A stretch of DNA of 64,000 bases from Fulvimarina sp039652615 (GCF_039652615.1 NZ_JBDJAC010000001.1:1-64000), one strand, 5' to 3'. Positions 17,283 through 27,318 are shown, numbered from the stretch's first letter. Made by a program: numbers and translations. The notes: generated by a model not told the origin, from the letters alone.

Positions 17283-18680
17283 TCAAAGCACGCCTTCGAG
17301 CCGATAGACGAAGCCTTCCGGTCGGTAGTCCAGCATAGCCGCTCCGGCGAAATAACCCGGAACGCCGCGCTCGAGCAGTTGGCGGCCGAAGCCCTTGCGC
17401 TCGGGGTTCGTAACCGCCGGACCGCCAGTCTCCACCCATTCAAAAGTGAACGCCCGGTCGCCGTTCCCATCGGCGTGGGTGGACCAGCGGAGCGAAAGCT
17501 TGCCGCCATCGACGGACAGCGCGCCATATTTGACCGCGTTCGTCGCGAGCTCGTGCATCGCAAGCGACAGGCCGAGGAGCTGGTTCGACCTTAGAACGGT
17601 TGGGACACCCTCCACGGAGAGGAGGGTGGTCTTGCGAAGATGCGGCTCGACGGCAGCCGAGACGACATGGTGGATCGACGAGCCGCTGATCTCGTCCTTC
17701 AGGAGAATATCCTGGGCGCGGTCGAGGGCCTGAAGCCGCTGCGCGATCGCAGTCTGTCCCTCCGCTGGCGTCCGCGTGTAGCGAAGGGTCTGTGATACGA
17801 TCGCACCGACGACGGAAAGCAGGTTCTTGATCCGGTGGGCGAGTTCGCGATTGACGAGCTGGCCGCGCTCCTGTGCAAGCTTGCGATCGGTGATGTCGAC
17901 GACCGCTCCCGAGAAGCGGGAGACCACACCCGTTTCGTTGCGGCTCGCGCGTCCACGCGCCAGCATCCATCGAAGGGATCCGTCCGTGCCGGCGATGCGA
18001 AATTCGCACTCGAATTCCAGAGCGCCGGAAATCGCAGCGCTGAATTGCTCGCGATAGAGCGCGACGTCATCCTCGTGGATGCGGTCTTCGATCTCGCGCG
18101 GATCGAAACCTTGCATTGGCGAGGTCTTCTTCAGACCGTACAGCTTGAGAAGGTTTTCATCCGCGTGAATGCGGTCGGCACTGATATCGTAGTCCCAAAC
18201 CCCGACGACGCCCGTGGCACTCAAAGCAGCTGCAAGACGTTTCTCGCTCTCGGCGAGGCGGGTCTGTAGCAGCTTTTCCTCCGTGACGTCGCGAGAGATG
18301 GACAGAAGGCGAGAGATCTTGCCGTCTTTCTCGAAGATCGGCGAGACCCGGACGTCCCACCACTTCATGGTGCCGGCAAGGGTCGGCGCACTACCCTGGA
18401 AATGACCGGTTCCTCCGGCCTTGGCCGTCGCGATGGCGCGATCTACCTTTTCGCGCCACTCGTCGATCCAGAAAGCCGGCCACGGACATCCACGGACGGC
18501 TTCAAAGTCGCCGACTTCCATAACGCGTTTGCCGCCCTCGCTCATGAAGAGGAGATTGGCATCAAGATCCAGGATCTTGATGCAATCGAGAGAAGACGCG
18601 AGGACGGTGCGCAGGAACGCAGTATCCGCTTCGACGCTTTCGGCACTGGCGAGGAACTCGCAATCAGCAGTATGGAGCAT
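17283..18680 (-). CDS. PAS-PAS HWE-family sensor histidine kinase
   Basis: A soluble 465-residue kinase without membrane segments. Two PAS domains (about 15-135 and 148-268; the second ends in FSGAVVDITDRKLA, with a PAC motif) precede an HWE dimerisation/ATPase unit: phosphoacceptor H282 in AHRIKNLLS, HELATNAVKYGAL at 376-388, and the WxE motif W415-E417. PAS domains without obvious flavin-binding NCRFLQ suggest a small ligand or redox signal rather than LOV light sensing. No response regulator lies nearby. The ATG at 18680 follows GGGAG; a GTG at 18707 would add nine residues. Confidence 0.9.
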   Translation of the reverse strand: MLHTADCEFLASAESVEADTAFLRTVLASSLDCIKILDLDANLLFMSEGGKRVMEVGDFEAVRGCPWPAFWIDEWREKVDRAIATAKAGGTGHFQGSAPTLAGTMKWWDVRVSPIFEKDGKISRLLSISRDVTEEKLLQTRLAESEKRLAAALSATGVVGVWDYDISADRIHADENLLKLYGLKKTSPMQGFDPREIEDRIHEDDVALYREQFSAAISGALEFECEFRIAGTDGSLRWMLARGRASRNETGVVSRFSGAVVDITDRKLAQERGQLVNRELAHRIKNLLSVVGAIVSQTLRYTRTPAEGQTAIAQRLQALDRAQDILLKDEISGSSIHHVVSAAVEPHLRKTTLLSVEGVPTVLRSNQLLGLSLAMHELATNAVKYGALSVDGGKLSLRWSTHADGNGDRAFTFEWVETGGPAVTNPERKGFGRQLLERGVPGYFAGAAMLDYRPEGFVYRLEGVL

Positions 18681-19051
18681 GTGAGGCAAACTCCCGGCAT
18701 CGATCACGCGATGATCGCGAAATCGTGTAGGCTTTGATGTAAATGGGTTTTTCAGGTTTCACAACCTCCGTTGTCGAAATGGCTACGATTACAGGGTTTT
18801 GTGGGTTCTGCGCGTATTCTGACGAAACTCTTTTCACGCCGAAGTGATCTGCAAGCGCGCAGTTTGACAGAAATGAACGGGTTTTCCCGAGGCATTCGGG
18901 CGAGAACCGCAGTCTCTGCGGGAGAACGAGAAATCGTTGCGCTCCGCGAAGACCTTTATGTTCTCGATCCGGTGCCCGATCGGACTTGCGCGGTGGTCGA
19001 GCTTCCGATTTGGTCGCGACGACCGAGACATATTCGCCGAAAGCCCTCCAA
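18681..19051. other. Divergent intergenic region
   Basis: These 371 bases lie between the kinase and the aminotransferase starts and are less GC-rich near 18720-18800. No small gene or clear promoter motif could be supported. Confidence 0.45.
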
Positions 19052-20431
19052 ATGCCCCCACTGCCGAATTCCATCGAAGCGCGCGATATCGCGCATCATC
19101 TGCATCCCTATACGAATGCGCGGCGGCACGAGGAAGTCGGGCCGATCGTGATCGCGAAGGGCGACGGCGTCTATGTCGAGGACATCGACGGCAAGCGCTA
19201 TATCGAGGCGATGAGCGGGCTCTGGTCGGTCGCCGTCGGCTTTTCGGAAAAGCGACTGGTGGATGCGGCCGCAAGGCAGATGGCCGAACTGCCTTATTAC
19301 CACGCCTTCACCCACAAGACCCATGCGCCGGTCGTCGATCTCGCCGAAAAGCTGATCAAGCTGGCACATGTCCCGATGTCGAAGGTGCATTTCACCAATT
19401 CGGGCTCAGAAGCGAACGATCTCATCATCAAGCTTCTGCGGTATCGCTCGAATGCTATGGGCGAGCCCCAGCGCAAGAAGGTGATTTCCCGACTTCGCGG
19501 CTATCACGGCATCACGCTGGCATCGGCGAGCCTGACAGGTCTGCCGGCAAATCACGCCTCCTTCGACCTGCCGATGGAGGGCATTCTCCACACGATCTGC
19601 CCGCATTACTGGCGCGAGGGCCGCGAAGGTGAGAGCGAGGAGGAATTCGCAAGCCGCTGCGCGGCCGATCTCGAAGCGATGATCGAGTGGGAAGGGCCCG
19701 AGACGATCGCCGCCTTCATCGCCGAGCCCGTGATGGGGGCAGGGGGCGTCGTTGTGCCGCCCGCGACCTATTGGCCGAAGATGAAGGCGGTTCTCAAGAA
19801 ATACCCCGACATCCTGTTCATCGCCGACGAGGTGATCTGCGGATTCGGGCGAACCGGCGAGATGTTCGGCTCGGTGACCTACGATCTGGAGCCCGACTTC
19901 ATCACGGTTTCCAAGGCGCTTTCGTCATCCTATCTGCCGATCTCCGCGGTGATCATGAATGACCGGGTCTATCAGCCGATCGCCGACGAGACGGCGCGGA
20001 TCGGAACCTTCGGCCATGGCTTTACGGCGTCCGGCCATCCCGTCGCGGCGGCCGTGGCGCTGGAAAACCTCAAGATCATCGAGGAGCGAGATCTCGTCGC
20101 CAATGCGCGAGAGCGCGGCGTGCGGCTGCAGGAAGGATTGCGCAGCCTCATGGATCATCCACTGGTCGGGGAGGTGCGCGGTGTCGGCCTGATCGCGGCG
20201 GTCGAACTCGTCATGGACAAGGCCGGAAAGACGACCGCGCCGCACGCGCCGGGTTTTCTTGGCCCAAAGGCCTTCGCCCATATTCAGGAGCGCGGCGTGA
20301 TCTCCCGCGCGATCGCCGGCGATACGCTTGCCTTCTGTCCGCCGCTGATCATCGAGGACGACCATATCGACACCATCGTTTCGACCGTGCGCGAGGGACT
20401 GGATGCGCTGGCGGCGGAGATGGGGAAGTAG
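19052..20431 (+). CDS. Class III (omega) aminotransferase
   Basis: A 459-residue PLP aminotransferase of the class III family (omega-amino acid, GABA, putrescine or taurine:pyruvate type). Visible blocks include SGLWSVAVGF, FTNSGSEANDL, RGYHGITLASAS, FIAEPVMGAGGV, IADEVICGFGRTG (PLP aspartate) and TVSKALSSSYLP (PLP lysine), then GHGFTASGHPVA. The substrate cannot be fixed from sequence. The ATG at 19052 lacks a strong ribosome site; upstream in-frame TTG starts are less likely. A cupin gene follows on the same strand. Confidence 0.9.
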   Translation: MPPLPNSIEARDIAHHLHPYTNARRHEEVGPIVIAKGDGVYVEDIDGKRYIEAMSGLWSVAVGFSEKRLVDAAARQMAELPYYHAFTHKTHAPVVDLAEKLIKLAHVPMSKVHFTNSGSEANDLIIKLLRYRSNAMGEPQRKKVISRLRGYHGITLASASLTGLPANHASFDLPMEGILHTICPHYWREGREGESEEEFASRCAADLEAMIEWEGPETIAAFIAEPVMGAGGVVVPPATYWPKMKAVLKKYPDILFIADEVICGFGRTGEMFGSVTYDLEPDFITVSKALSSSYLPISAVIMNDRVYQPIADETARIGTFGHGFTASGHPVAAAVALENLKIIEERDLVANARERGVRLQEGLRSLMDHPLVGEVRGVGLIAAVELVMDKAGKTTAPHAPGFLGPKAFAHIQERGVISRAIAGDTLAFCPPLIIEDDHIDTIVSTVREGLDALAAEMGK

Positions 20432-20524
20432 GGGTTTGAAGAAGGGTTCGGCGAACAATCGAAGCCCTCGGGCGTATTGATCGAAGCGTTCGAACGCGAA
20501 CGACATCTATCAGCTGAGGGCGAC

Positions 20525-21040
20525 ATGACCGTCGAGACACATCTATTCTCCGCCACCAAGGACATCCCGAACAGCTACCTTCCGCTTCTTGTCGTCACCG
20601 GCGAAATCGAGGCTGACAACGCGACCGCAGACGGCGTTCAGAAGCGCTTCCGGGAGAATGGCTGGCAGGGGACATGGGTCTATACGGTTTTCGACTACTG
20701 GCATTTTCATCTCGATGGCCATGAGGTGCTCGCCTGTGTGTCGGGCGAGGCGGTGGTCGGGTTCGGCGGCGACGAAGCGGATGGCGGTATCGCTTTGCCG
20801 ATGGCGCCGGGCGATACGGTGATCGTTCCCGCCGGCGTCGGACACAAGCGACTGAAAGCGAGCGACGATTTTCAGGTCGTCGGCGGCTATCCGCCCGGCC
20901 AGTCCGGCACGATCACGCGGGCAGGTTCGGTCGATGTCGAGGCTGCGAACGCGAAGATCGCCAAGCTCGCGCTGCCTGAGACCGATCCCGTGACGGGCGC
21001 AGCACCCGGTGCGATCGGCGCCTGGTCCGGGCGCGCGTAA
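20525..21040 (+). CDS. Cupin-domain protein (YjlB-like)
   Basis: This 171-residue soluble protein has one cupin barrel: WHFHLDGHEVLACVSGEA holds the first metal-binding motif and PAGVGHKRL the second histidine. YjlB-type cupins have no firmly known activity. GAGGG precedes the ATG. It lies 93 bases after the aminotransferase and may be co-transcribed. Confidence 0.82.
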   Translation: MTVETHLFSATKDIPNSYLPLLVVTGEIEADNATADGVQKRFRENGWQGTWVYTVFDYWHFHLDGHEVLACVSGEAVVGFGGDEADGGIALPMAPGDTVIVPAGVGHKRLKASDDFQVVGGYPPGQSGTITRAGSVDVEAANAKIAKLALPETDPVTGAAPGAIGAWSGRA

Positions 21041-21130
21041 AAATATGTGAGGCCGCCCCACAACTGGAAGGACTGGACCGAACCGGCAGCGCATGGGCTA
21101 TAGTCGCGGCGGGACGGGAGGCCCACACAC

Positions 21131-22069
21131 GTGATCGACAAGCTCGAATACCTGATCATGCTTTCGCATGAGCGCCATTTCGGGCGAGCAGCCGACAAGC
21201 TCGGGATCACGCAGCCGACCCTGTCGGCCGGCATCCGGCATCTGGAAGAGCGCCTCGGCGTCACCCTCGTCAATCGCGGGTCGCGGTACAAGGGCATGAC
21301 GAGCGAGGGCGATCGGGTGCTCGCCTGGGCCCGTAAGATCACCGACGATGTCAGGACGATGCGCGAAGAAGTGCGCAGCGTGCGGCGCGGCCTCACCGGG
21401 CATTTGCGGATCGGTGCGATCCCGACCGCGCTGTCCCTGGTCGCCCGCCTGACGACCCCGTTCCGCGAGCGCCATGCGGATGTCACCTTCGACGTGACCT
21501 CCATGTCGTCTGTCGATCTTCTGGCGGCAGTGGAGGATTTCGAGGTGGATGTCGGGCTCACCTATCTCGAGGACGATCGTCTGCGGCGCATCGACTGCAA
21601 GCCGCTTTACGACGAGCGCTACAGCCTCGTGACAACGGTTGGCAGTCCGCTTTCCGAGCGACAGGAAGTGACATGGGAGGAGGCGAGCCGCGTGCCGCTC
21701 TGCCTGCTCAGTCACACCATGCAGAACCGGCAGATCCTGAACCGGCATCTTGGCGTGAAGGACGGGACTTTCGAGACCGTTCTGGAATCGAATTCCATGC
21801 TGGCGATCCTGTCCCAGGTGCGGATGGCCGGGCTCGCGACGATCATGCCCCATCACGCGACGGTGATGCTGGGGCTGGCGCCGCCCATGGTGTCGATCCC
21901 GCTCGTGAAACCGAGCGTGAGCTATCCGATCGGCCTCGTCACGGCGCGGCGTGATCTGCGGCCTCCGATCGTCGCGGCGTTCTGGAGCGAGGCGGGGGCA
22001 GGGTTGGACGACATCACCGAATTGGGCGACATTCCCGTTGCGGCTCCTGCGATCCGGCCCGGTCCCTGA
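21131..22069 (+). CDS. fdsR: LysR regulator of the formate dehydrogenase operon (probable FdsR)
   Basis: A 312-residue LysR protein starting at GTG (21131), preceded by GGGAGG. The winged helix (HFGRAADKLGITQPTLSAGIRHLE) and the effector domain (LRIGAIPTALS) are complete. It stands immediately upstream of and in line with fdsGBA, where LysR regulators of formate dehydrogenase operons are usually found, so formate-related control is inferred from position. Confidence 0.85.
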   Translation: MIDKLEYLIMLSHERHFGRAADKLGITQPTLSAGIRHLEERLGVTLVNRGSRYKGMTSEGDRVLAWARKITDDVRTMREEVRSVRRGLTGHLRIGAIPTALSLVARLTTPFRERHADVTFDVTSMSSVDLLAAVEDFEVDVGLTYLEDDRLRRIDCKPLYDERYSLVTTVGSPLSERQEVTWEEASRVPLCLLSHTMQNRQILNRHLGVKDGTFETVLESNSMLAILSQVRMAGLATIMPHHATVMLGLAPPMVSIPLVKPSVSYPIGLVTARRDLRPPIVAAFWSEAGAGLDDITELGDIPVAAPAIRPGP

Positions 22070-22165
22070 GACGTGCGGCATCGGAAGATATGTCGCATCG
22101 CGCTTGAGGCTGCACTCCCCGCTCGTGCGGGCAGACGCTTGCGGACATGATTGCGAAAGGAAATC

Positions 22166-22309
22166 CTATCGATAGAACCCTTCCAAGCTGGCAAAATCGC
22201 GGGGAATTGCATGATTTTCGTCCTCGCTGGTAAGGTTCGGGTCATTTGCGCTGTGGAACGGACCATGCGAGCCGACGATCCTGACTGTACATCAATAGAA
22301 AAAATCTAT
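22166..22309. promoter_or_regulatory. Candidate regulator sites upstream of fdsG
   Basis: Two dyads share a CGATAGA/TCTATCG core: the perfect palindrome CTATCGATAG at 22166-22175 and ATAGA-N5-TCTAT at 22295-22309, the latter with a T-N11-A LysR frame. They lie in the 326-bp gap between the regulator and fdsG, which holds no convincing gene. Confidence 0.45.
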
Positions 22310-22395
22310 CGAAACATGGAAAGCGGCGCTTGATCATGGGTTTGCGTCCGTGGTTCCCTCATCCAAAGACCCATTCGCACCCGGGAGGAGCCGGC

Positions 22396-22869
22396 GTGGC
22401 TCATCACGTTGAATTCGACGAAGACGACGCGGCCGCGCTCGTCGAGGAGCATAAGCATCTGGAGGGTCCGCTCCTGCCGATCCTCCATGCCTTCAATCAT
22501 CGCTATGGCTATATCAGCGACGAGGCCGTTCGGCTGATCGCGGGGGAATTGAACCTCACGCGCGCCGAAGTCTACGGCGTCGTTTCGTTCTATCACGACT
22601 TCAAGCGAGAGCCCCATGGGCGGCACGTTCTGAAGGTCTGCCGGGCTGAAGCCTGTCAGGCGGCCGGCGGCGACGCAATCGCCGATTCGCTCGAACGGGC
22701 GCTCGGGGTGAAGTTCGGCGAGACCTCGGCCGATGGCGCCGTGACGCTCGAAGCGGTCTATTGCCTCGGCCTTTGCGCGACCGCGCCTTCGGCCATGCTC
22801 GATGACCGGATCGTCGGCCGGCTGAACGACACGCGCGTCGAAAAGCTCGCGGCGGAGGCGCTGCTATGA
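22396..22869 (+). CDS. fdsG: NAD-dependent formate dehydrogenase gamma subunit
   Basis: A NuoE-like thioredoxin-fold subunit of 157 residues from a GTG at 22396, chosen because GGGAGGAG lies five bases upstream; an ATG at 22336 gives a longer form. It carries one [2Fe-2S] cluster with cysteines in CRAEAC and CLGLC. It passes electrons toward FMN in FdsB. Its stop overlaps the fdsB start (ATGA). Confidence 0.92.
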   Translation: MAHHVEFDEDDAAALVEEHKHLEGPLLPILHAFNHRYGYISDEAVRLIAGELNLTRAEVYGVVSFYHDFKREPHGRHVLKVCRAEACQAAGGDAIADSLERALGVKFGETSADGAVTLEAVYCLGLCATAPSAMLDDRIVGRLNDTRVEKLAAEALL

Positions 22870-24419
22870 TCAAGGTTTACATCCCGCTCGATTCCTTCGC
22901 CGTCGCCAACGGCGCCGACGAGATCGCGGAAGAGCTCAAGAAGCTTAGCGATGATCGTGGTCTCGGCATCACGATCGTGCGCAACGGCTCCCACGGCATG
23001 GCCTGGCTCGAACCGCTCGTCGAGGTGGAGACCGCCGAGGGGCGGATCGGTTACGGGCCGGTCGAGCCCGGCGAAATGGAGGCGCTGCTCGATGCAGGCT
23101 TCCTGACAGGCGGCGACCACGACAAGCGGATCGGCGACGTCTTCGAGCATCCCTTCATGAAGGGGCAGACGCGCCTGACCTTCAAGCGTTGCGGTATCAC
23201 GGACCCGTTGTCGCTCGATGACTACGAGGCCCATGGCGGCCTTCTCGGCCTGCGCCGGGCGATCGAGATGGGCTCCGAGGCGATTGTCGAGGAAGTCAAG
23301 GAATCCGGCCTTCGCGGCCGGGGTGGTGCAGGCTTCCCGACGGGCATCAAGTGGGAAACGGTCATGAAGACCGAAGGCCCGAAGAAATACATCGTCGCCA
23401 ATGCCGACGAGGGCGATTCCGGCACCTTCGCCGATCGCATGATCATGGAGGGCGATCCGTTCTGCCTGATCGAGGGCATGACGATCGCAGCCCTCGCGAC
23501 CGGTGCCACAAAGGGTTACATCTATCTTCGCTCGGAATATCCGGTCGCGATCCGCGTCATGCGCGAGGCGATCAAACGGGCCGAGGACTTCGGCTGGCTC
23601 GGCGTTTCGGTGCTGGGTTCGGCGCACGCCTTCGACCTGGAGGTCCGGGTCGGTGCCGGCGCCTATGTCTGCGGTGAGGAGACCTCGCTGCTCGACAGTC
23701 TTGAGGGCAAGCGCGGCCAGGTTCGGTTCAAGCCGCCGCTGCCGGCGATCAAGGGCCTGTTCGGCAAACCGACCGTCATCAACAACGTGATCTCGCTCGC
23801 CTCGACGCCGGAGATTCTGGCCAAGGGTGCGAAGGTCTACAAGGACTTCGGCATGGGCCGCTCTCGCGGCACGATTCCCTTGCAGATCGCGGGCAACGTC
23901 AAGCATGGCGGGCTTTTCGAGGTCGCCTTCGGCCTGACGCTCGGCGAGATCGTCGATACGATTGCCGGTGGCACGAATTCCGGCCGTCCGATCCGGGCCG
24001 TTCAGGTTGGCGGGCCGCTGGGGGCCTATTTCCCGCGCTCGCTGTTCGACACGCCCTTTGACTACGAGGCCTTTGCCGAGAAGAAGGGCCTCATCGGGCA
24101 TGCGGGCATCGTCATCTTCGACGACACGGTCGACATGATGAAGCAGGCGCGGTTCGCTTTCGAGTTCTGCGCGGTCGAGAGCTGCGGCAAGTGTACGCCG
24201 TGCCGGATCGGTGCCGTGCGCGGGCTCGAAACGGTCGAAAAGATCATGGCCGGCGAGAACGTGGACGAGAGCCTCGAACTGGTCGAGGATCTTTGCAACA
24301 CGATGGAATTCGGATCGCTTTGCGCCCTCGGCGGCTTCACACCTTATCCGGTGATGAGCGCGATCCGGCATTTCCCGGAAGATTTCAACGGCAAGTCGAT
24401 GCGCGAAGCGGCCGAATAA
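22866..24419 (+). CDS. fdsB: NAD-dependent formate dehydrogenase beta subunit
   Basis: A 517-residue NuoF-like diaphorase subunit. An N-terminal thioredoxin-like part is followed by the FMN/NADH domain (GRGGAGFPTGIKWE, ANADEGDSGTF, GAYVCGEETSL) and a [4Fe-4S] site (ESCGKCTPCR plus a downstream LCALGG cysteine). It reduces NAD+ with electrons from formate. Translational coupling to fdsG is likely from the four-base overlap. Confidence 0.95.
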   Translation: MIKVYIPLDSFAVANGADEIAEELKKLSDDRGLGITIVRNGSHGMAWLEPLVEVETAEGRIGYGPVEPGEMEALLDAGFLTGGDHDKRIGDVFEHPFMKGQTRLTFKRCGITDPLSLDDYEAHGGLLGLRRAIEMGSEAIVEEVKESGLRGRGGAGFPTGIKWETVMKTEGPKKYIVANADEGDSGTFADRMIMEGDPFCLIEGMTIAALATGATKGYIYLRSEYPVAIRVMREAIKRAEDFGWLGVSVLGSAHAFDLEVRVGAGAYVCGEETSLLDSLEGKRGQVRFKPPLPAIKGLFGKPTVINNVISLASTPEILAKGAKVYKDFGMGRSRGTIPLQIAGNVKHGGLFEVAFGLTLGEIVDTIAGGTNSGRPIRAVQVGGPLGAYFPRSLFDTPFDYEAFAEKKGLIGHAGIVIFDDTVDMMKQARFAFEFCAVESCGKCTPCRIGAVRGLETVEKIMAGENVDESLELVEDLCNTMEFGSLCALGGFTPYPVMSAIRHFPEDFNGKSMREAAE

Positions 24420-24459
24420 AGCCTGCGATCGCGCGTTTCGCCTATGGGAGGACGATTTT

Positions 24460-27306
24460 ATGTCCCTGATTGAAGAAAAAGATTACGGCACGCCGGCCTC
24501 GAAGTCCGAAAAGACCGTCACGCTGACGATCGACGGCAAGTCCGTCACCGTGCCGGAAGGCACCTCGATCATGCGGGCTGCTGCGGAAGCCGAGATTTCC
24601 GTGCCGAAGCTCTGCGCCAGCGACATGCTCACCGCATTCGGATCGTGCCGCGTCTGCGTGGTCGAGATCGAGGGCAAAAACACGACGCCCGCCTCCTGCA
24701 CGACGCCGGTGGGCGATGGCATGGTCGTTCACACGGAAAGCGACCGGTTGAGCCGCATCCGCAAGGGTGTGATGGAGCTCTACGTCTCCGATCATCCGGG
24801 TAACTGGGACGAGCGCAAGGGCGGCGGCGACTGCGAGGTCCACGATGTCGCCGAGCGCGTGGGCCTGTCCGAGGTTCGCTACGATCCGTCAGAACGGAAC
24901 CATTTCGACGCGCCGGTCGATGAGTCGAACCCCTATTTCACCTTCGATTCGTCCAAATGCATCGTCTGCTCGCGCTGCGTCCGCGCCTGCAACGAGGTGC
25001 AGGGAACCTTCGCGCTGACGGTCGAGGGTCGTGGCTTCGACAGCCGGATTTCGGCCGGCACGCCGGTCGACGAGTTCCTCACCTCCGAATGCGTCTCCTG
25101 CGGTGCCTGCGTGCAGGCTTGCCCGACCGAGGCGCTTCAGGAAAAGACGGTGAAGGAAAAGGGACTTCCGACCTCGTCGAAGGTCACCACATGCGCCTAT
25201 TGCGGCGTCGGCTGCTCCTTCAAGGCGGAAATGCAGGGCGAAGACGTCATCCGCATGATCCCCTACAAGGACGGCAAGGCCAATCGCGGCCATTCCTGCG
25301 TGAAGGGCCGCTTCGCGACCGAATACGCCAAGCATGAGGAACGCGTCCTCGAGCCGATGATCCGCGAGACCTACAAGGACCCGTGGCAGGTCGTCTCCTG
25401 GGACGAGGCCATTTCCTTTGCGGCGAACAAGATCAAGGATATTCAGGCGAAATATGGTCGCGGTGCCGTGGGCGGCATATCGTCCTCGCGTTGCACCAAC
25501 GAGGAAGTCTACGTGGTCCAGAAGATGGTCCGCGCCGGCTTCGGCAACAACAATATCGATACCTGCGCCCGCGTCTGCCATTCGCCGACGGGCTATGGCC
25601 TCGCGACCACCTACGGCACGTCGGCAGGTACGCAGGACTTCGATTCCATCGAGTATACCGACGTCATCCTCGTCATCGGCGCGAACCCGACGGATGCTCA
25701 CCCGGTCTTCGCCTCGCGCATGAAGAAGCGCATCCGCGAGGGCGCGAAGGTGATCGTCATCGATCCGCGCCGGATCGATCTCGTCAAGACGCCCCATGTT
25801 CAGGCCGATGTCCATCTGCCGACGCGGCCGGGCACCAATGTCGCGGTCCTGACGGCACTCGCCCATGTGATCGTGACCGAGGGGCTCGTCGACGAGGCGT
25901 TCGTGAAGACCCGCTGCGAGGTCGACGAGTTCGACGACTGGAAGGAGTTTGTCTCCGCCGACAACCGCTCGCCGGAAGCCGTCGAGATCGTCACCGGCGT
26001 GCCGGCAGACCTGGTGCGGCGCGCGGCTCGGCTTTATGCGAAGGGCGGGAATTCCGCGATCTATTACGGTCTCGGTGTCACCGAGCACAGCCAGGGCTCG
26101 ACATCGGTCATCGCGATCGCGAACCTTGCCATGGCGACCGGCAATATCGGCCGCAAGGGCGTGGGCGTGAACCCGCTGCGCGGCCAGAACAACGTGCAGG
26201 GCTCCTGCGACATGGGCTCGTTCCCACATGAGATGCCGGGCTATCGCCACATCTCGCAGGACGAGACGCGCAAGATCTACGAGGATCTCTGGAACGTCAA
26301 AATCGATAAGGAGCCGGGGCTTCGGATCCCGAACATGTTCGATGCGGCGGTCGAGGGCACGTTCAAGGGGCTCTACTGCCAGGGCGAGGACATTCTCCAG
26401 TCCGATCCCGATACCAAGCATGTGTCGGCCGGTCTGGGCGCGCTCGACCTTCTCATCGTGCAGGATCTGTTCCTGAACGAGACGGCGAACTATGCCAACG
26501 TCTTCCTGCCGGGCTCGACCTTCCTGGAAAAGGACGGGACCTTCACCAATGCCGAGCGCCGCATCAACCGCGTGCGCAAGGTGATGGAGCCGAAGAACGG
26601 CTATGCCGACTGGGAGGTGACCCAGCTGCTCGCTAAAGCGATCGGTTTGGACATGAACTATTCGCACCCCTCCGAGATCATGGCCGAGATCGCCGCGACG
26701 ACGCCGTCCTTCGCCGGTGTCACCTACGAGCTTCTCGACAGGGAGGGCTCGGTGCAGTGGCCTTGCAACGAAGAGCATCCGGTCGGCTCGCCGGTCATGC
26801 ATGTGGGCGAGTTCATGCGCGGCAAGGGCAAGTTCGTGCGGACGGAATATGTCGCGACCGATGAGAAGGTGGGACCGCGCTTCCCGCTGCTTCTGACGAC
26901 GGGCCGTATTCTGACCCAGTACAATGTGGGCGCGCAAACCCGGCGCACGCAGAACACGGTCTGGCATCCGGAGGATCTCCTCGAGATGCATCCGCACGAC
27001 GCCGAGCAGCGCGGCATTCGCGACGGCGATTTCGTGAAGCTGCAGAGCCGCGTGGGCGAAACTTCCCTGAAGGTGCTGATCACCGAGAAGATGGCGCTCG
27101 GCGTCGTGCACACGACGTTCCACCACCCTTCGACGCAGATCAACGTCATCACTACGGACTTCTCCGACTGGGCGACGAACTGCCCGGAATACAAGGTGAC
27201 TGCGGTGCAGGTCTCTCCGACCAACGGCCCGACCGAATGGCAGGAAGACTATCGCGAGCTGTCTGAGCAGAGCCGGCGGGTTCGTCCGCTGGAAGCTGCG
27301 GAATAA
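24460..27306 (+). CDS. fdsA: NAD-dependent formate dehydrogenase alpha subunit (Mo/W-bisMGD)
   Basis: This 948-residue catalytic subunit oxidises formate to CO2. From the N-terminus: [2Fe-2S] ferredoxin domain (C52, C63, C66, C80), a NuoG-like His/Cys region, two [4Fe-4S] clusters (C167/170/173/177 and C211/214/217/221), the MGD-proximal cluster (C245, C248, C252, C280) and the bis-MGD domain with metal ligand C373 and H374 (RVCHSPTGYG). The metal ligand is an ordinary cysteine, not selenocysteine. In the His/Cys region (HPGNWDERKGGGDC, 112-125) the usual CxxC pair is absent, so that cluster may be missing. Confidence 0.95.
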   Translation: MSLIEEKDYGTPASKSEKTVTLTIDGKSVTVPEGTSIMRAAAEAEISVPKLCASDMLTAFGSCRVCVVEIEGKNTTPASCTTPVGDGMVVHTESDRLSRIRKGVMELYVSDHPGNWDERKGGGDCEVHDVAERVGLSEVRYDPSERNHFDAPVDESNPYFTFDSSKCIVCSRCVRACNEVQGTFALTVEGRGFDSRISAGTPVDEFLTSECVSCGACVQACPTEALQEKTVKEKGLPTSSKVTTCAYCGVGCSFKAEMQGEDVIRMIPYKDGKANRGHSCVKGRFATEYAKHEERVLEPMIRETYKDPWQVVSWDEAISFAANKIKDIQAKYGRGAVGGISSSRCTNEEVYVVQKMVRAGFGNNNIDTCARVCHSPTGYGLATTYGTSAGTQDFDSIEYTDVILVIGANPTDAHPVFASRMKKRIREGAKVIVIDPRRIDLVKTPHVQADVHLPTRPGTNVAVLTALAHVIVTEGLVDEAFVKTRCEVDEFDDWKEFVSADNRSPEAVEIVTGVPADLVRRAARLYAKGGNSAIYYGLGVTEHSQGSTSVIAIANLAMATGNIGRKGVGVNPLRGQNNVQGSCDMGSFPHEMPGYRHISQDETRKIYEDLWNVKIDKEPGLRIPNMFDAAVEGTFKGLYCQGEDILQSDPDTKHVSAGLGALDLLIVQDLFLNETANYANVFLPGSTFLEKDGTFTNAERRINRVRKVMEPKNGYADWEVTQLLAKAIGLDMNYSHPSEIMAEIAATTPSFAGVTYELLDREGSVQWPCNEEHPVGSPVMHVGEFMRGKGKFVRTEYVATDEKVGPRFPLLLTTGRILTQYNVGAQTRRTQNTVWHPEDLLEMHPHDAEQRGIRDGDFVKLQSRVGETSLKVLITEKMALGVVHTTFHHPSTQINVITTDFSDWATNCPEYKVTAVQVSPTNGPTEWQEDYRELSEQSRRVRPLEAAE

Positions 27307-27318
27307 CAGGCTTGGGGC

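Noticed and set aside
22151..22333. 60-codon frame between the LysR gene and fdsG
   Set aside because: No ribosome site, and it covers the candidate operator region.
25561..25600. Possible selenocysteine at the FdsA metal site
   Set aside because: The codon is TGC (cysteine), in frame, and no TGA is present.
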